NCBI GenBank assembly: GCA_902494945.1
Contig: CABUVF010000084.1
Span: 1-8,635 of the forward strand
DNA length: 8,635 nt
Direction of reading: 5' to 3'
Source of the DNA: an uncultured Collinsella sp.
Lineage (GTDB): Bacteria > Actinomycetota > Coriobacteriia > Coriobacteriales > Coriobacteriaceae
A program made the translations under genes and the position numbers. This document shows positions 1 through 5,685 of the stretch, one piece after another; within the stretch, counting starts at the first letter, position 1; every line of letters starts with the position of its first letter. The notes below the pieces were generated by a model. That model ran no database searches and was not told the origin of the DNA. It saw only the letters and a list, made by a program, of their open reading frames with translations.

Positions 1-98
1 AGGGCCTGGACCTTCTCGTCGTGCCCTCCGCCGAGCTCTCCCGCGGCCGTGGCGGCCCGCGCTGCATGAGCATGCCCTTCTGGCGCGAGGACCTCTAA
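1..98 (+). CDS. arcA: Arginine deiminase, C-terminal end only (partial at window edge)
   Basis: The frame beginning at base 3 and stopping at TAA 96-98 reads GLDLLVVPSAELSRGRGGPR followed by CMSMPFWREDL. The GRGGPRCMSMP block is the C-terminal signature of arginine deiminase. Its cysteine, 11 residues from the end, is the catalytic nucleophile that attacks the arginine guanidinium carbon. The enzyme converts arginine to citrulline and ammonia in the cytoplasm, the first step of the ADI pathway. The rest of the gene lies left of the window. The next gene, ornithine carbamoyltransferase, performs the following step, which supports the call. Only about 31 residues are visible, so completeness of the gene cannot be judged. 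Confidence 0.93.
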   Translation, partial: GLDLLVVPSAELSRGRGGPRCMSMPFWREDL

Positions 99-110
99 GT
101 CTTTCCGTTT

Positions 111-158
111 CCGGTGCGGTCTCCCTACAACCGCACCGGTTTCGCCCGTCAAACGGGC
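111..158 (+). other. Two tandem hairpins in the arcA-arcB spacer
   Basis: CCGGTGCGGT (111-120) pairs perfectly with ACCGCACCGG (130-139) around a 9-base loop. Immediately after, GCCCGT (144-149) pairs with ACGGGC (153-158) around a 3-base loop. Only three T residues follow the first stem, so it is at most a weak or partial terminator. It could equally be an mRNA processing or stability element that sets different levels of arcA and arcB. The structures are seen directly; the role is inferred. Confidence 0.55.
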
Positions 159-203
159 ACCACTAGTATTTGCGTAATTCATTTCTTCGAAAGGATTCGA
201 ACC

Positions 204-1199
204 ATGGGTGTTAACCTCTCCGGCCGTAGCTTCCTCAAGCTCCTCGACCTCACCACCGAGGAGATCGAGTACCTGCTCAAGCTCTCCAAGAACTTCAAGG
301 ACATGAAGCGCGCTGGCGTTCCGCACCGCTATCTCGAGGGCAAGAACATCGTCCTGCTCTTCCAGAAGACTTCCACCCGTACCCGCTGCGCCTTCGAGGT
401 CGGCGGCATGGATTTGGGCATGGGCGTCACCTACCTCGATCCGGGTTCGTCGCAGATGGGCAAGAAGGAGTCCATCGAGGACACCGCCCGCGTTCTCGGC
501 CGCATGTATGACGGCATCGAGTTCCGTGGCTTTGCCCAGGACGACGTCGAGGAGCTCGCTGCTAAGTCCGGCGTGCCTGTGTGGAACGGCCTGACCACTG
601 AGTGGCATCCCACCCAGATGCTCGCCGACATCCTGACCGTCCAGGAGAACTTCAACTACGACATCAAGGGCAAGACCCTCGTCTTCATGGGCGACTGCAA
701 GAACAACGTCGCTCGCTCCCTCATGGTCGTCTGCTCCAAGCTCGGCATGAACTTCGTGGCCTGCGGCCCCGAGGAGTGCATGCCCGCTGACGACGTCATC
801 GAGGCCTGCAAGCCCATCGCCGAGGCTAACGGCTGCACCATCAAGCTGACCACCGACGTCAAGGACGGCGTCACCGGTGCCGACGTTATCTACACCGACG
901 TGTGGGTCTCCATGGGCGAGCCTGACGAGGTCTGGGCCGAGCGCATCGCTCAGCTCACCCCGTATCGTGTCACCTCCGAGGTCATGGCTATGGCCAACCC
1001 GGGTGCCATCTTCCTGCACTGCCTGCCCAGCTTCCACGACACCAACACCACCATTGGCGCCGAGAAGTGCGAGCAGTTCGGCATCACCGAGCAGGAGGTC
1101 ACCGACGAGGTCTTCGAGAGCCCCGCTTCCAAGGTCTTCGACGAGGCCGAGAACCGCATGCACACCATCAAGGCTGTCATGTACGCCACGCTCAAGTAA
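204..1199 (+). CDS. arcB: Ornithine carbamoyltransferase, probably the catabolic enzyme of the arginine deiminase pathway
   Basis: The 331-residue product has the usual length for this cytoplasmic enzyme. It carries the carbamoyl phosphate loop STRTR (residues 57-61), HPTQ (135-138), the ornithine-side DVWVSMG segment with Asp232 and SMG 236-238, and HCLP (272-275) with the catalytic cysteine 273. The enzyme interconverts ornithine plus carbamoyl phosphate with citrulline plus phosphate. Lying after arcA and before a carrier of the type found in arc operons, it most likely runs in the citrulline-degrading direction, hence arcB; annotation pipelines often label the same family argF. The frame is open further upstream, but the start at 204 is preferred because GAAAGGA (189-195) lies 8 bases upstream and the protein then begins MGVNLSGRSFLKLLDL, like its relatives. 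A strong terminator follows the stop. Confidence 0.95.
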   Translation: MGVNLSGRSFLKLLDLTTEEIEYLLKLSKNFKDMKRAGVPHRYLEGKNIVLLFQKTSTRTRCAFEVGGMDLGMGVTYLDPGSSQMGKKESIEDTARVLGRMYDGIEFRGFAQDDVEELAAKSGVPVWNGLTTEWHPTQMLADILTVQENFNYDIKGKTLVFMGDCKNNVARSLMVVCSKLGMNFVACGPEECMPADDVIEACKPIAEANGCTIKLTTDVKDGVTGADVIYTDVWVSMGEPDEVWAERIAQLTPYRVTSEVMAMANPGAIFLHCLPSFHDTNTTIGAEKCEQFGITEQEVTDEVFESPASKVFDEAENRMHTIKAVMYATLK

Positions 1200-1214
1200 G
1201 AGCATCTAGCATCT

Positions 1215-1251
1215 CGCTCGGGGTGCATTCCTGCGCACCCCGAGCGCTTTT
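1215..1251 (+). terminator. Rho-independent terminator after arcB
   Basis: CGCTCGGGGTGC (1215-1226) pairs perfectly over 12 bp with 1235-1246 around an 8-base loop. The stem is followed by C and then TTTT (1248-1251). It should end most arcA-arcB transcripts before the carrier gene. Confidence 0.88.
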
Positions 1252-1262
1252 GTCTGGTAAAA

Positions 1263-1313
1263 ATCTCGCACCGAGCGACATGCACGGCACGGAAGAGCCG
1301 CTTCGGGCGAGAT
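1263..1313 (+). promoter_or_regulatory. Bulged hairpin in the leader of the carrier gene
   Basis: Bases 1263-1277 pair with 1299-1313. ATCTCGC pairs with GCGAGAT, then CCGA with TCGG and GCG with CGC: 14 bp with one bulge on each side and a 21-base apical region. It lies between the arcB terminator and the carrier's ribosome binding site. No good promoter is visible here; the TG-TAAAAA stretch at 1255-1263 is only a weak extended -10 candidate. The structure may modulate readthrough or translation; its function is not established. Confidence 0.4.
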
Positions 1314-1346
1314 CAGTAAATGATTTATGAAGGGGGGATGAGAACT

Positions 1347-2825
1347 ATGACTGAGACCGCTAAGAAAAAGCGCGGTATGCCTTCATCGTTCACCATTCTT
1401 CTTGCTCTGCTGGCAATCGTCGCGGTTGTTACCGTTATCGTCTCCGGTACGTCCGGTGGCGCGGTTACCGCTGCCCGCCTGAGCGATTTCTGCACCGCCC
1501 CGGTCAAGGGCTTCGCTGACGCTCTGCCCGTCTGCCTCTTCGTTATGATCCTCGGTGGCTTCCTCGGCATGATGACCGAGACCGGCGCCCTGGACAACGG
1601 CATTGCCGTTCTGGTGCAGAAGCTTAAGGGCAATGAGATCATGCTCATTCCCGTGCTAATGTTCATCTTCTCCCTCGGTGGTACCACCTATGGTATGTGC
1701 GAGGAGACCGTTCCCTTCTACGCCCTGCTCGCCGCCACCATGATGGCTGCTGGCTTCGACCCTATGGTCGGCGCTGCCACCGTCCTGCTCGGCGCTGGCT
1801 GCGGCTGCCTCGGCTCCACGGTTAACCCGTTCGCCGTCGGTGCTGCCGTCGACGCTCTGACCGGCGTTGGCATTGAGGTCAACCAGTCCATCATCATCGG
1901 CCTCGGTGCCGTCCTGTGGATTGTTACCACTGTTATGTCCATCCTCTTCGTCATGAGCTATGCCAAGAAGGTCAAGGCTGACAAGGGTTCCACCATCCTT
2001 TCGATGCAGGAGCTCAAGGACGCCGAAGAGGCTCACGGCAAGGCTGCTTCCGAGGTTCACAAGGAGGTCAAGCTCACCGGTCGTCAGAAGGGTGTTCTGA
2101 TCGCCTTTGCCTTCACCTTCGTCGTCATGATCGTCGGCTTCATCCCGCTGGCCGACCTCAACGAGGGCGTCGCCAACTTCTTCGATGCTGGCGCTGTCTA
2201 TGACGCCGACGGTAACGCCATCGTTCAGGGCTGGTCTGCCCTGATCACCGGCCTGCCCATTGGCCAGTGGTACTTCGACGAGGCTTCCACCTGGTTCTTC
2301 CTCATGGCTGTCCTGATCGGTATCATCGGTGGCCTCTCCGAGAAGCAGATCGTCAACACCTTCATCACCGGCGCTGCCGACATGATGTCCGTTGTTCTCG
2401 TCATCGCCCTCGCCCGTGGTATCTCCGTCCTCATGGCTAACACCGGCCTCGACGTCTACGTCCTCGACGCTGCCGCCAATGCCCTGGCTGGCCTGTCCGG
2501 CGTGATCTTCGCTCCCATGAGCTTCCTGGTCTACTTTGGCCTGTCCTTCCTGATCCCCTCGACCTCCGGTATGGCTACTGTCTCCATGCCCATCATGGGA
2601 CCGCTGGCTGTTAAGCTCGGCTTCTCGCCCGAGGTCATGGTCATGATCTTCTCCGCCGCCATCGGCGTCGTGAATCTGTTCACCCCGACCTCTGGTGCCA
2701 TCATGGGCGGTCTCGCTCTGGCTAAGATCGAGTGGACGACCTGGCTCAAGTTTGCTCTTAAGCTCATCGTCGCTCTCTCCGTCGTCTGCGCCATCATCCT
2801 GACCATCGCTTGCGTGATGATCTAA
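1347..2825 (+). CDS. YfcC/DcuC-family membrane carrier, probable arginine/ornithine antiporter
   Basis: The product is a 492-residue polytopic inner-membrane protein. A short basic N-terminus (MTETAKKKRG) leads into roughly twelve hydrophobic segments. These are split by one charged cytoplasmic loop at about residues 206-248, rich in Lys and Glu. Conserved-looking Gly/Ser/Thr stretches (GGTTYGMCEETVPFY, LGSTVNPFAVG, PSTSGMATVSMP, NLFTPTSGAIMGG) match the YfcC/DcuC-type carriers (C4-dicarboxylate anaerobic carrier superfamily). Members of this family serve as ArcD in several arginine deiminase operons, for example in streptococci. Placement right after arcA-arcB supports arginine uptake coupled to ornithine export, but substrate is inferred from context; a dicarboxylate or another amino acid remains possible. 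Three in-frame ATGs exist at 1320, 1338 and 1347. The last is chosen because AGGGGGG (1331-1337) sits 9 bases upstream. A terminator separates it from arcB, so it may have its own promoter or depend on readthrough. Confidence 0.85.
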   Translation: MTETAKKKRGMPSSFTILLALLAIVAVVTVIVSGTSGGAVTAARLSDFCTAPVKGFADALPVCLFVMILGGFLGMMTETGALDNGIAVLVQKLKGNEIMLIPVLMFIFSLGGTTYGMCEETVPFYALLAATMMAAGFDPMVGAATVLLGAGCGCLGSTVNPFAVGAAVDALTGVGIEVNQSIIIGLGAVLWIVTTVMSILFVMSYAKKVKADKGSTILSMQELKDAEEAHGKAASEVHKEVKLTGRQKGVLIAFAFTFVVMIVGFIPLADLNEGVANFFDAGAVYDADGNAIVQGWSALITGLPIGQWYFDEASTWFFLMAVLIGIIGGLSEKQIVNTFITGAADMMSVVLVIALARGISVLMANTGLDVYVLDAAANALAGLSGVIFAPMSFLVYFGLSFLIPSTSGMATVSMPIMGPLAVKLGFSPEVMVMIFSAAIGVVNLFTPTSGAIMGGLALAKIEWTTWLKFALKLIVALSVVCAIILTIACVMI

Positions 2826-2911
2826 GTACCCCCTGGGTACCCCACGGAAACCATGACGATCCTATAACGGATCACCTGGTCATCGTCTGTCCGGTGGGGT
2901 AACCCCACCGG
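2826..2911 (+). other. Competing hairpins downstream of the carrier gene
   Basis: Two small hairpins can form: GTACCC 2826-2831 with 2835-2840, and a perfect 9-bp stem 2891-2899 with 2903-2911 around loop TAA. A longer alternative pairs TACCCCAC (2838-2845) with GTGGGGTA (2894-2901), extended inward by GACGAT (2855-2860) with ATCGTC (2882-2887). The long form excludes both small hairpins. Neither small hairpin is followed by a T run, so they are not ordinary terminators. Confidence 0.4.
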
Positions 2912-2927
2912 TAGACTCCTACCTTTG

Positions 2928-2965
2928 GCCCCCTCCCGTTCCGTGCGCGGGAGGGGGCGCTCTTG
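2928..2965 (+). terminator. Likely terminator of the carrier transcript
   Basis: GCCCCCTCCCG (2928-2938) pairs perfectly over 11 bp with 2948-2958 around a 9-base loop. The T-containing tail is weak (GCTCTTGTG). The very GC-rich stem about 100 bases after the stop codon makes it the best terminator candidate for the carrier gene. Confidence 0.6.
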
Positions 2966-2966
2966 T

Positions 2967-2994
2967 GTTCCGGCGTTTTACCAAACGCCGGAAC
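2967..2994 (+). repeat. Perfect 12-bp inverted repeat with tetraloop
   Basis: GTTCCGGCGTTT (2967-2978) is followed by TACC and the exact reverse complement (2983-2994). No T run follows on either strand. It lies directly after the terminator and opens the repeat-rich gap. Confidence 0.6.
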
Positions 2995-3213
2995 CACTCG
3001 ACGCTGCAAGCCCGCCGGAGCGGCAATCTGACGTTCAATCGTCGGGCATGGCCAAAAGGCCTATGCCCTCCTCTTTCACGTCACCTTGCTCGCTCTGGTG
3101 GGCTTTCGCTGACTTATGCTCAACCTGCGGCGCTGCCATTGTTGGCGCAGGGGGCGGCTTGCTCGCTCTGGTGTCTGTTCGCTGTCCGTTCTCTGCCCGC
3201 GACGTTTCTGCTG

Positions 3214-3246
3214 TTGGTGCAAAGGGGTCAGGTTACTTTGCGCCAA
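3214..3246 (+). repeat. 11-bp inverted repeat
   Basis: TTGGTGCAAAG (3214-3224) pairs with CTTTGCGCCAA (3236-3246) with one T-G wobble and an 11-base loop. It abuts the larger inverted repeat that starts at 3253, and its right arm overlaps the CGCCA that can pair with TGGCG at 3327-3331. Confidence 0.55.
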
Positions 3247-3252
3247 AAGGGG

Positions 3253-3321
3253 AAGTTGCGGTGGAATAGTTCCCGTTTGGCCGTCTTGAGGGGTTAAACA
3301 GGAGCTATTTCACCGCAACTT
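3253..3321 (+). repeat. Long inverted repeat, 21-bp arms
   Basis: Bases 3253-3273 pair with 3301-3321 over 21 positions; the only deviations from Watson-Crick are two G-T wobbles. The 27-base loop is 3274-3300. After a small internal loop, the outer CGCCA (3241-3245) can also pair with TGGCG (3327-3331). There is no T run after it, so it is not a standard terminator. Its length and symmetry suggest a short dispersed element or a structured RNA. Confidence 0.65.
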
Positions 3322-3383
3322 ATCGATGGCGTGTTTGGTTGGTGCCTGTTGATGGCCTGGGCATCGGGGAGGGCAGGCTCCGT

Positions 3384-3389
3384 TATAAT
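3384..3389 (+). promoter_or_regulatory. Promoter -10 element for the DUF1846 gene
   Basis: A perfect TATAAT lies 41 bases upstream of the start codon at 3431 and would start transcription near 3396. At the usual 17-base spacing (3361-3366) there is no recognisable -35 hexamer, and TTGATG at 3349-3354 is too far away. The -10 is therefore the only strong element seen. Confidence 0.65.
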
Positions 3390-3430
3390 CGCGTAGGAAC
3401 TTAATTTACGAAACGGGACGGGAGCCATAC

Positions 3431-4912
3431 ATGCGCCAGGGTTTCGACAACGCGAAGTATATCGAGCTGCAGGCTGCTCACATTAAGGAGCGCATCTCGC
3501 AGTTTGGCGGCAAGCTGTATTTGGAGTTTGGCGGCAAGCTGTTCGATGACTATCATGCCAGCCGCGTGCTACCGGGTTTTGAGCCGGACAGCAAGTTCCG
3601 CATGCTCAAAAGCATCGCCGACGATGTCGAGGTTATCATCGCGATCAACGCGAACCACATCGAGAAAAACAAGGCTCGTGGTGACCTTGGCATTACCTAT
3701 GACGAGGATGTGCTGCGCCTGGTTGACCTGTTCCGCGGCAACGGCTTTGCTGTCGCGGCCGTGGTCATCACCCAGTACGCTGGACAGCCCGCTGCCGATG
3801 TGTTCCGCAACCGCCTGAACGCGCTCGGTATTCCCGCCAAGCTGCACTATCCCATCGAGGGGTATCCGCACGATGTCGATCTGATCGTGTCCGACGACGG
3901 CTATGGCAAGAACGAGTTTGTCGAGACCACCCGACCGCTCGTTGTCGTGACGGCGCCCGGCCCTGGCTCGGGCAAGCTCGCCACTTGCCTGTCTCAGCTC
4001 TATCACGAGCACAAGCATGGCACGGCCGCCGGCTATGCCAAATTCGAGACCTTCCCGGTTTGGAATCTGCCCCTTACGCATCCGGTCAATATTGCCTACG
4101 AGGCCGCCACGGCAGACCTCGATGACGCCAACATCATCGACTCCTTCCACCTGGAGGCCTACAACAAGACCACGGTCAACTACAACCGCGACGTCGAGGC
4201 CTTCCCGGTAGTCCGTGCCCTGATGGAAAAGATCCTGGGCAAGAGCCCCTACCAGAGCCCTACGGATATGGGCGTCAATATGGTCGGCTTTGCCATCACC
4301 GATGACGATGCCTGCCGCGACGCTTCCAAGATGGAGATCGTCCGCCGCTACTTTACCGCGGTCGAAAATGTGCGCCGTACCGGCGTGGGCGATGAGCAAG
4401 TCGACCGTCTCAAGATTATTATGAAGAAAGCCGGCATCGATAAGAACTACTCACCGGCACGCTCGGCGGCCCTCACCAGGGAGCAGCTGACGGGTGGTCC
4501 CGTGGGTGCCATGGTCATGCCCGATGGCTCCGTGGTGACCGGTAAGACCTCCACGCGCCTGGGCGCCGCAAGTTCGCTCATTATGAACGCCCTCAAGCAT
4601 GTCTCGGGCGTCGACCTTGAGCTCGAGGTCATTAGCGATGAGGCGATCGAGCCCATCAGCAAGCTCAAGACGCATTTCCTGGGCAGCAAAAACCCGCGCC
4701 TGCACACCGACGAGACGCTTATGGCGCTGTCGATCACCTCGGCCACGAGTGAGACGGCCGCTCGCGTCCTTTCGGGCCTGGAGCAGTTGCGCGGTTGCGA
4801 TGCCTTCTTTAGCGTGATTATCTCGCCGACGGACGAGACGGTACTGCGCAAACTGGGTATCAACGTGTGCTGCGAGCCCAAGTTTGAGCGCCGCGGTTTC
4901 TTCCATCGCTAA
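3431..4912 (+). CDS. UPF0371/DUF1846 family protein, probably nucleotide-binding
   Basis: The 493-residue product matches the full length of the DUF1846 (UPF0371) family found in many Bacillota and Actinomycetota, including streptococci, clostridia and corynebacteria. It starts MRQGFDNAKYIELQAAHIKE, as these proteins do, and continues through GGKLYLEFGGKLFDDYHASRVLPGF. It carries a Gly-rich loop VTAPGPGSGK (GPGSGK at residues 177-182) followed by LATCLSQLYHEH, which suggests nucleotide or phosphate binding. No signal peptide or membrane segment is seen, so it is probably cytoplasmic. No reaction is firmly established for the family, and none is assigned here. GGGAG (3420-3424) lies 6 bases before the ATG. 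The gene stands alone between its own TATAAT promoter and its own terminator, so it gives no operon clue. Family confidence is high; function is unknown. Confidence 0.92.
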   Translation: MRQGFDNAKYIELQAAHIKERISQFGGKLYLEFGGKLFDDYHASRVLPGFEPDSKFRMLKSIADDVEVIIAINANHIEKNKARGDLGITYDEDVLRLVDLFRGNGFAVAAVVITQYAGQPAADVFRNRLNALGIPAKLHYPIEGYPHDVDLIVSDDGYGKNEFVETTRPLVVVTAPGPGSGKLATCLSQLYHEHKHGTAAGYAKFETFPVWNLPLTHPVNIAYEAATADLDDANIIDSFHLEAYNKTTVNYNRDVEAFPVVRALMEKILGKSPYQSPTDMGVNMVGFAITDDDACRDASKMEIVRRYFTAVENVRRTGVGDEQVDRLKIIMKKAGIDKNYSPARSAALTREQLTGGPVGAMVMPDGSVVTGKTSTRLGAASSLIMNALKHVSGVDLELEVISDEAIEPISKLKTHFLGSKNPRLHTDETLMALSITSATSETAARVLSGLEQLRGCDAFFSVIISPTDETVLRKLGINVCCEPKFERRGFFHR

Positions 4913-4946
4913 GTTTGAAGCACCGCGGTAATTGCATTGCATTTTG

Positions 4947-4979
4947 GCCGTATCGGGTTAGCGCCCGGTACGGCTTTTT
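4947..4979 (+). terminator. Rho-independent terminator after the DUF1846 gene
   Basis: GCCGTATCGGG (4947-4957) pairs with CCCGGTACGGC (4964-4974) over 11 bp with one wobble. The loop is 6 bases and TTTTT (4975-4979) follows. Confidence 0.92.
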
Positions 4980-5027
4980 GATCAATAAAGCGTCTATTTC
5001 GGCGAAAAATAGCTGTTTACCTGCCTA

Positions 5028-5066
5028 GAAACAATTTGATCGGTATACAATAACCGTAACTGTTTC
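5028..5066 (+). promoter_or_regulatory. Promoter and operator-like dyad upstream of the winged-helix gene
   Basis: TACAAT (5046-5051) is a good -10 candidate, though no clear -35 lies at the right distance. It sits inside nested dyads. The outer arms are GAAACAATT (5028-5036) and AACTGTTTC (5058-5066), with one mismatch; the inner arms are CGGT (5041-5044) and ACCG (5053-5056), not perfectly centred. The arrangement resembles an operator covering a promoter, and autoregulation by the downstream winged-helix protein is the simplest idea. Confidence 0.45.
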
Positions 5067-5168
5067 ATCCTTAGCGGGATGCCGCATGATGGATATTACC
5101 TGCCATCGTGAGGTGTGTCGGTCGCGCACGGCGCGTTAGATGCTCGTGCTCGGTTTGAGGAGGCTGCT

Positions 5169-5507
5169 ATGGCGGGCAAGGGTCGTGCGAGTGTTAACGA
5201 TATGAAGCGTGTCGAGGTACTGGTGTTGATGGAGATCGCCCAGCAAACCGAAGACAATGGCGGGCCGTATGGTTTCTCGCGCAAAACGCTTGCCGAGCGC
5301 GTGGGGGTTTCGCCGTATCGTGCCCGCGCCGCAATCGATCGCTTGGATTCCGAAGGCATGATTGATGTCGTCTCGCGTTATAGCGACGACGGCGGTCAGC
5401 TTGCAAATGGCATTTGCCTCACCGAACGTGGCGAGTGGTATCTTGAGGGCGTCCGTACCGGCATGCTCGTTCAAGAAATGCTTGAGGACGAGGTTGCTGA
5501 TCGATAG
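5169..5507 (+). CDS. Small winged helix-turn-helix DNA-binding protein (MarR/PadR-like)
   Basis: The 112-residue protein looks like a stand-alone winged-helix domain. A first helix (VEVLVLMEIAQQT, about residues 15-27) is followed by a helix-turn-helix, FSRKTLAERVGVSPYRARAAIDRLDSEG (about 36-63). Next come a wing, MIDVVSRYSDDGGQLANGICLTERG (about 64-88), and a C-terminal acidic helix. The LTERG end of the wing is typical of MarR/PadR-like regulators. No ligand pocket, cysteine cluster or second domain is seen, so the signal is unknown. The start at 5169 is chosen because GAGGAGG (5157-5163) lies 5 bases upstream; an in-frame GTG at 5115 lacks such support. It has its own promoter region and terminator and so is monocistronic. 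It probably acts as a transcription factor, perhaps on itself. Confidence 0.8.
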   Translation: MAGKGRASVNDMKRVEVLVLMEIAQQTEDNGGPYGFSRKTLAERVGVSPYRARAAIDRLDSEGMIDVVSRYSDDGGQLANGICLTERGEWYLEGVRTGMLVQEMLEDEVADR

Positions 5508-5531
5508 CAGCATGTAACCCTTGCCATAGCG

Positions 5532-5564
5532 ACGCCGCCTGGGAAACCGGGCGGCGTTTTGTTT
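5532..5564 (+). terminator. Rho-independent terminator after the winged-helix gene
   Basis: ACGCCGCCTGG (5532-5542) pairs with CCGGGCGGCGT (5547-5557) over 11 bp with one wobble around a GAAA tetraloop, followed by TTT, G and TTT. Confidence 0.9.
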
Positions 5565-5598
5565 CAAGATTGAGAAATGCAATCGCACGCGAGAAAAA

Positions 5599-5630
5599 TT
5601 GCGAACGGTCCGCGGCGCGAGTATTACAAT
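5599..5630 (+). promoter_or_regulatory. Probable pyrG promoter
   Basis: TTGCGA (5599-5604) can serve as -35. Two overlapping -10 candidates follow: TATTAC (5622-5627) at a 17-base spacing, and the better hexamer TACAAT (5625-5630) at 20 bases. Using TACAAT, transcription would start at about 5637, within the CCC of ACCCG. Confidence 0.5.
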
Positions 5631-5635
5631 GAAGA

Positions 5636-5667
5636 CCCGTAAGATGTGGATAAACAACTTCTACGGG
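5636..5667 (+). promoter_or_regulatory. pyrG leader hairpin beginning at the predicted transcription start
   Basis: CCCGTA (5636-5641) pairs perfectly with TACGGG (5662-5667). Further pairs AG/CT and TGT/ACA inside give an imperfect stem-loop. The stem ends 6 bases before AGG (5674-5676), the likely ribosome binding site of pyrG. Because the 5' arm coincides with the predicted start of the RNA, start-site choice could change how well the hairpin forms. Confidence 0.4.
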
Positions 5668-5685
5668 AAGCGCAGGTAACTCAAT

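Larger units (their letters stand above)
2995..3383. other. Gene-free, repeat-rich intergenic region
   Basis: I find no credible gene in these roughly 390 bases. The open frames across it lack a good start and ribosome binding site, and their Arg/Cys/Ser-rich products resemble no family I recognise. The stretch contains a bulged hairpin GGGCATGGCC (3044-3053) with 3058-3068, a 16-base direct repeat CTTGCTCGCTCTGGTG at 3085-3100 and 3158-3173, an 11-bp hairpin at 3214-3246 and a long inverted repeat at 3253-3321. It could be a remnant of a non-coding mobile or dispersed repeat, or a structured RNA. Confidence 0.5.

Noticed and set aside
168..181. ArgR (ARG box) site upstream of arcB
   Set aside because: Only the ATTCA half (177-181) is present; the partner half at 168-172 does not fit the consensus.
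114..203. Upstream extension of arcB to an earlier GTG at 114
   Set aside because: It would run through two hairpins, lacks a ribosome binding site and adds residues not found in the family. The ATG at 204 has a good site and the normal N-terminus.
2925..3297. Two overlapping open frames (about 110-114 codons) in the gap before the DUF1846 gene
   Set aside because: The starts have no ribosome binding site and the frames run straight through several hairpins. The Cys/Arg/Ser-rich products match no family I recognise. They are open because of composition.
3569..4399. 276-codon antisense open frame within the DUF1846 gene
   Set aside because: It mirrors the third-position GC bias of the sense gene, which is clearly a real full-length family member; the antisense product has no recognisable domain.
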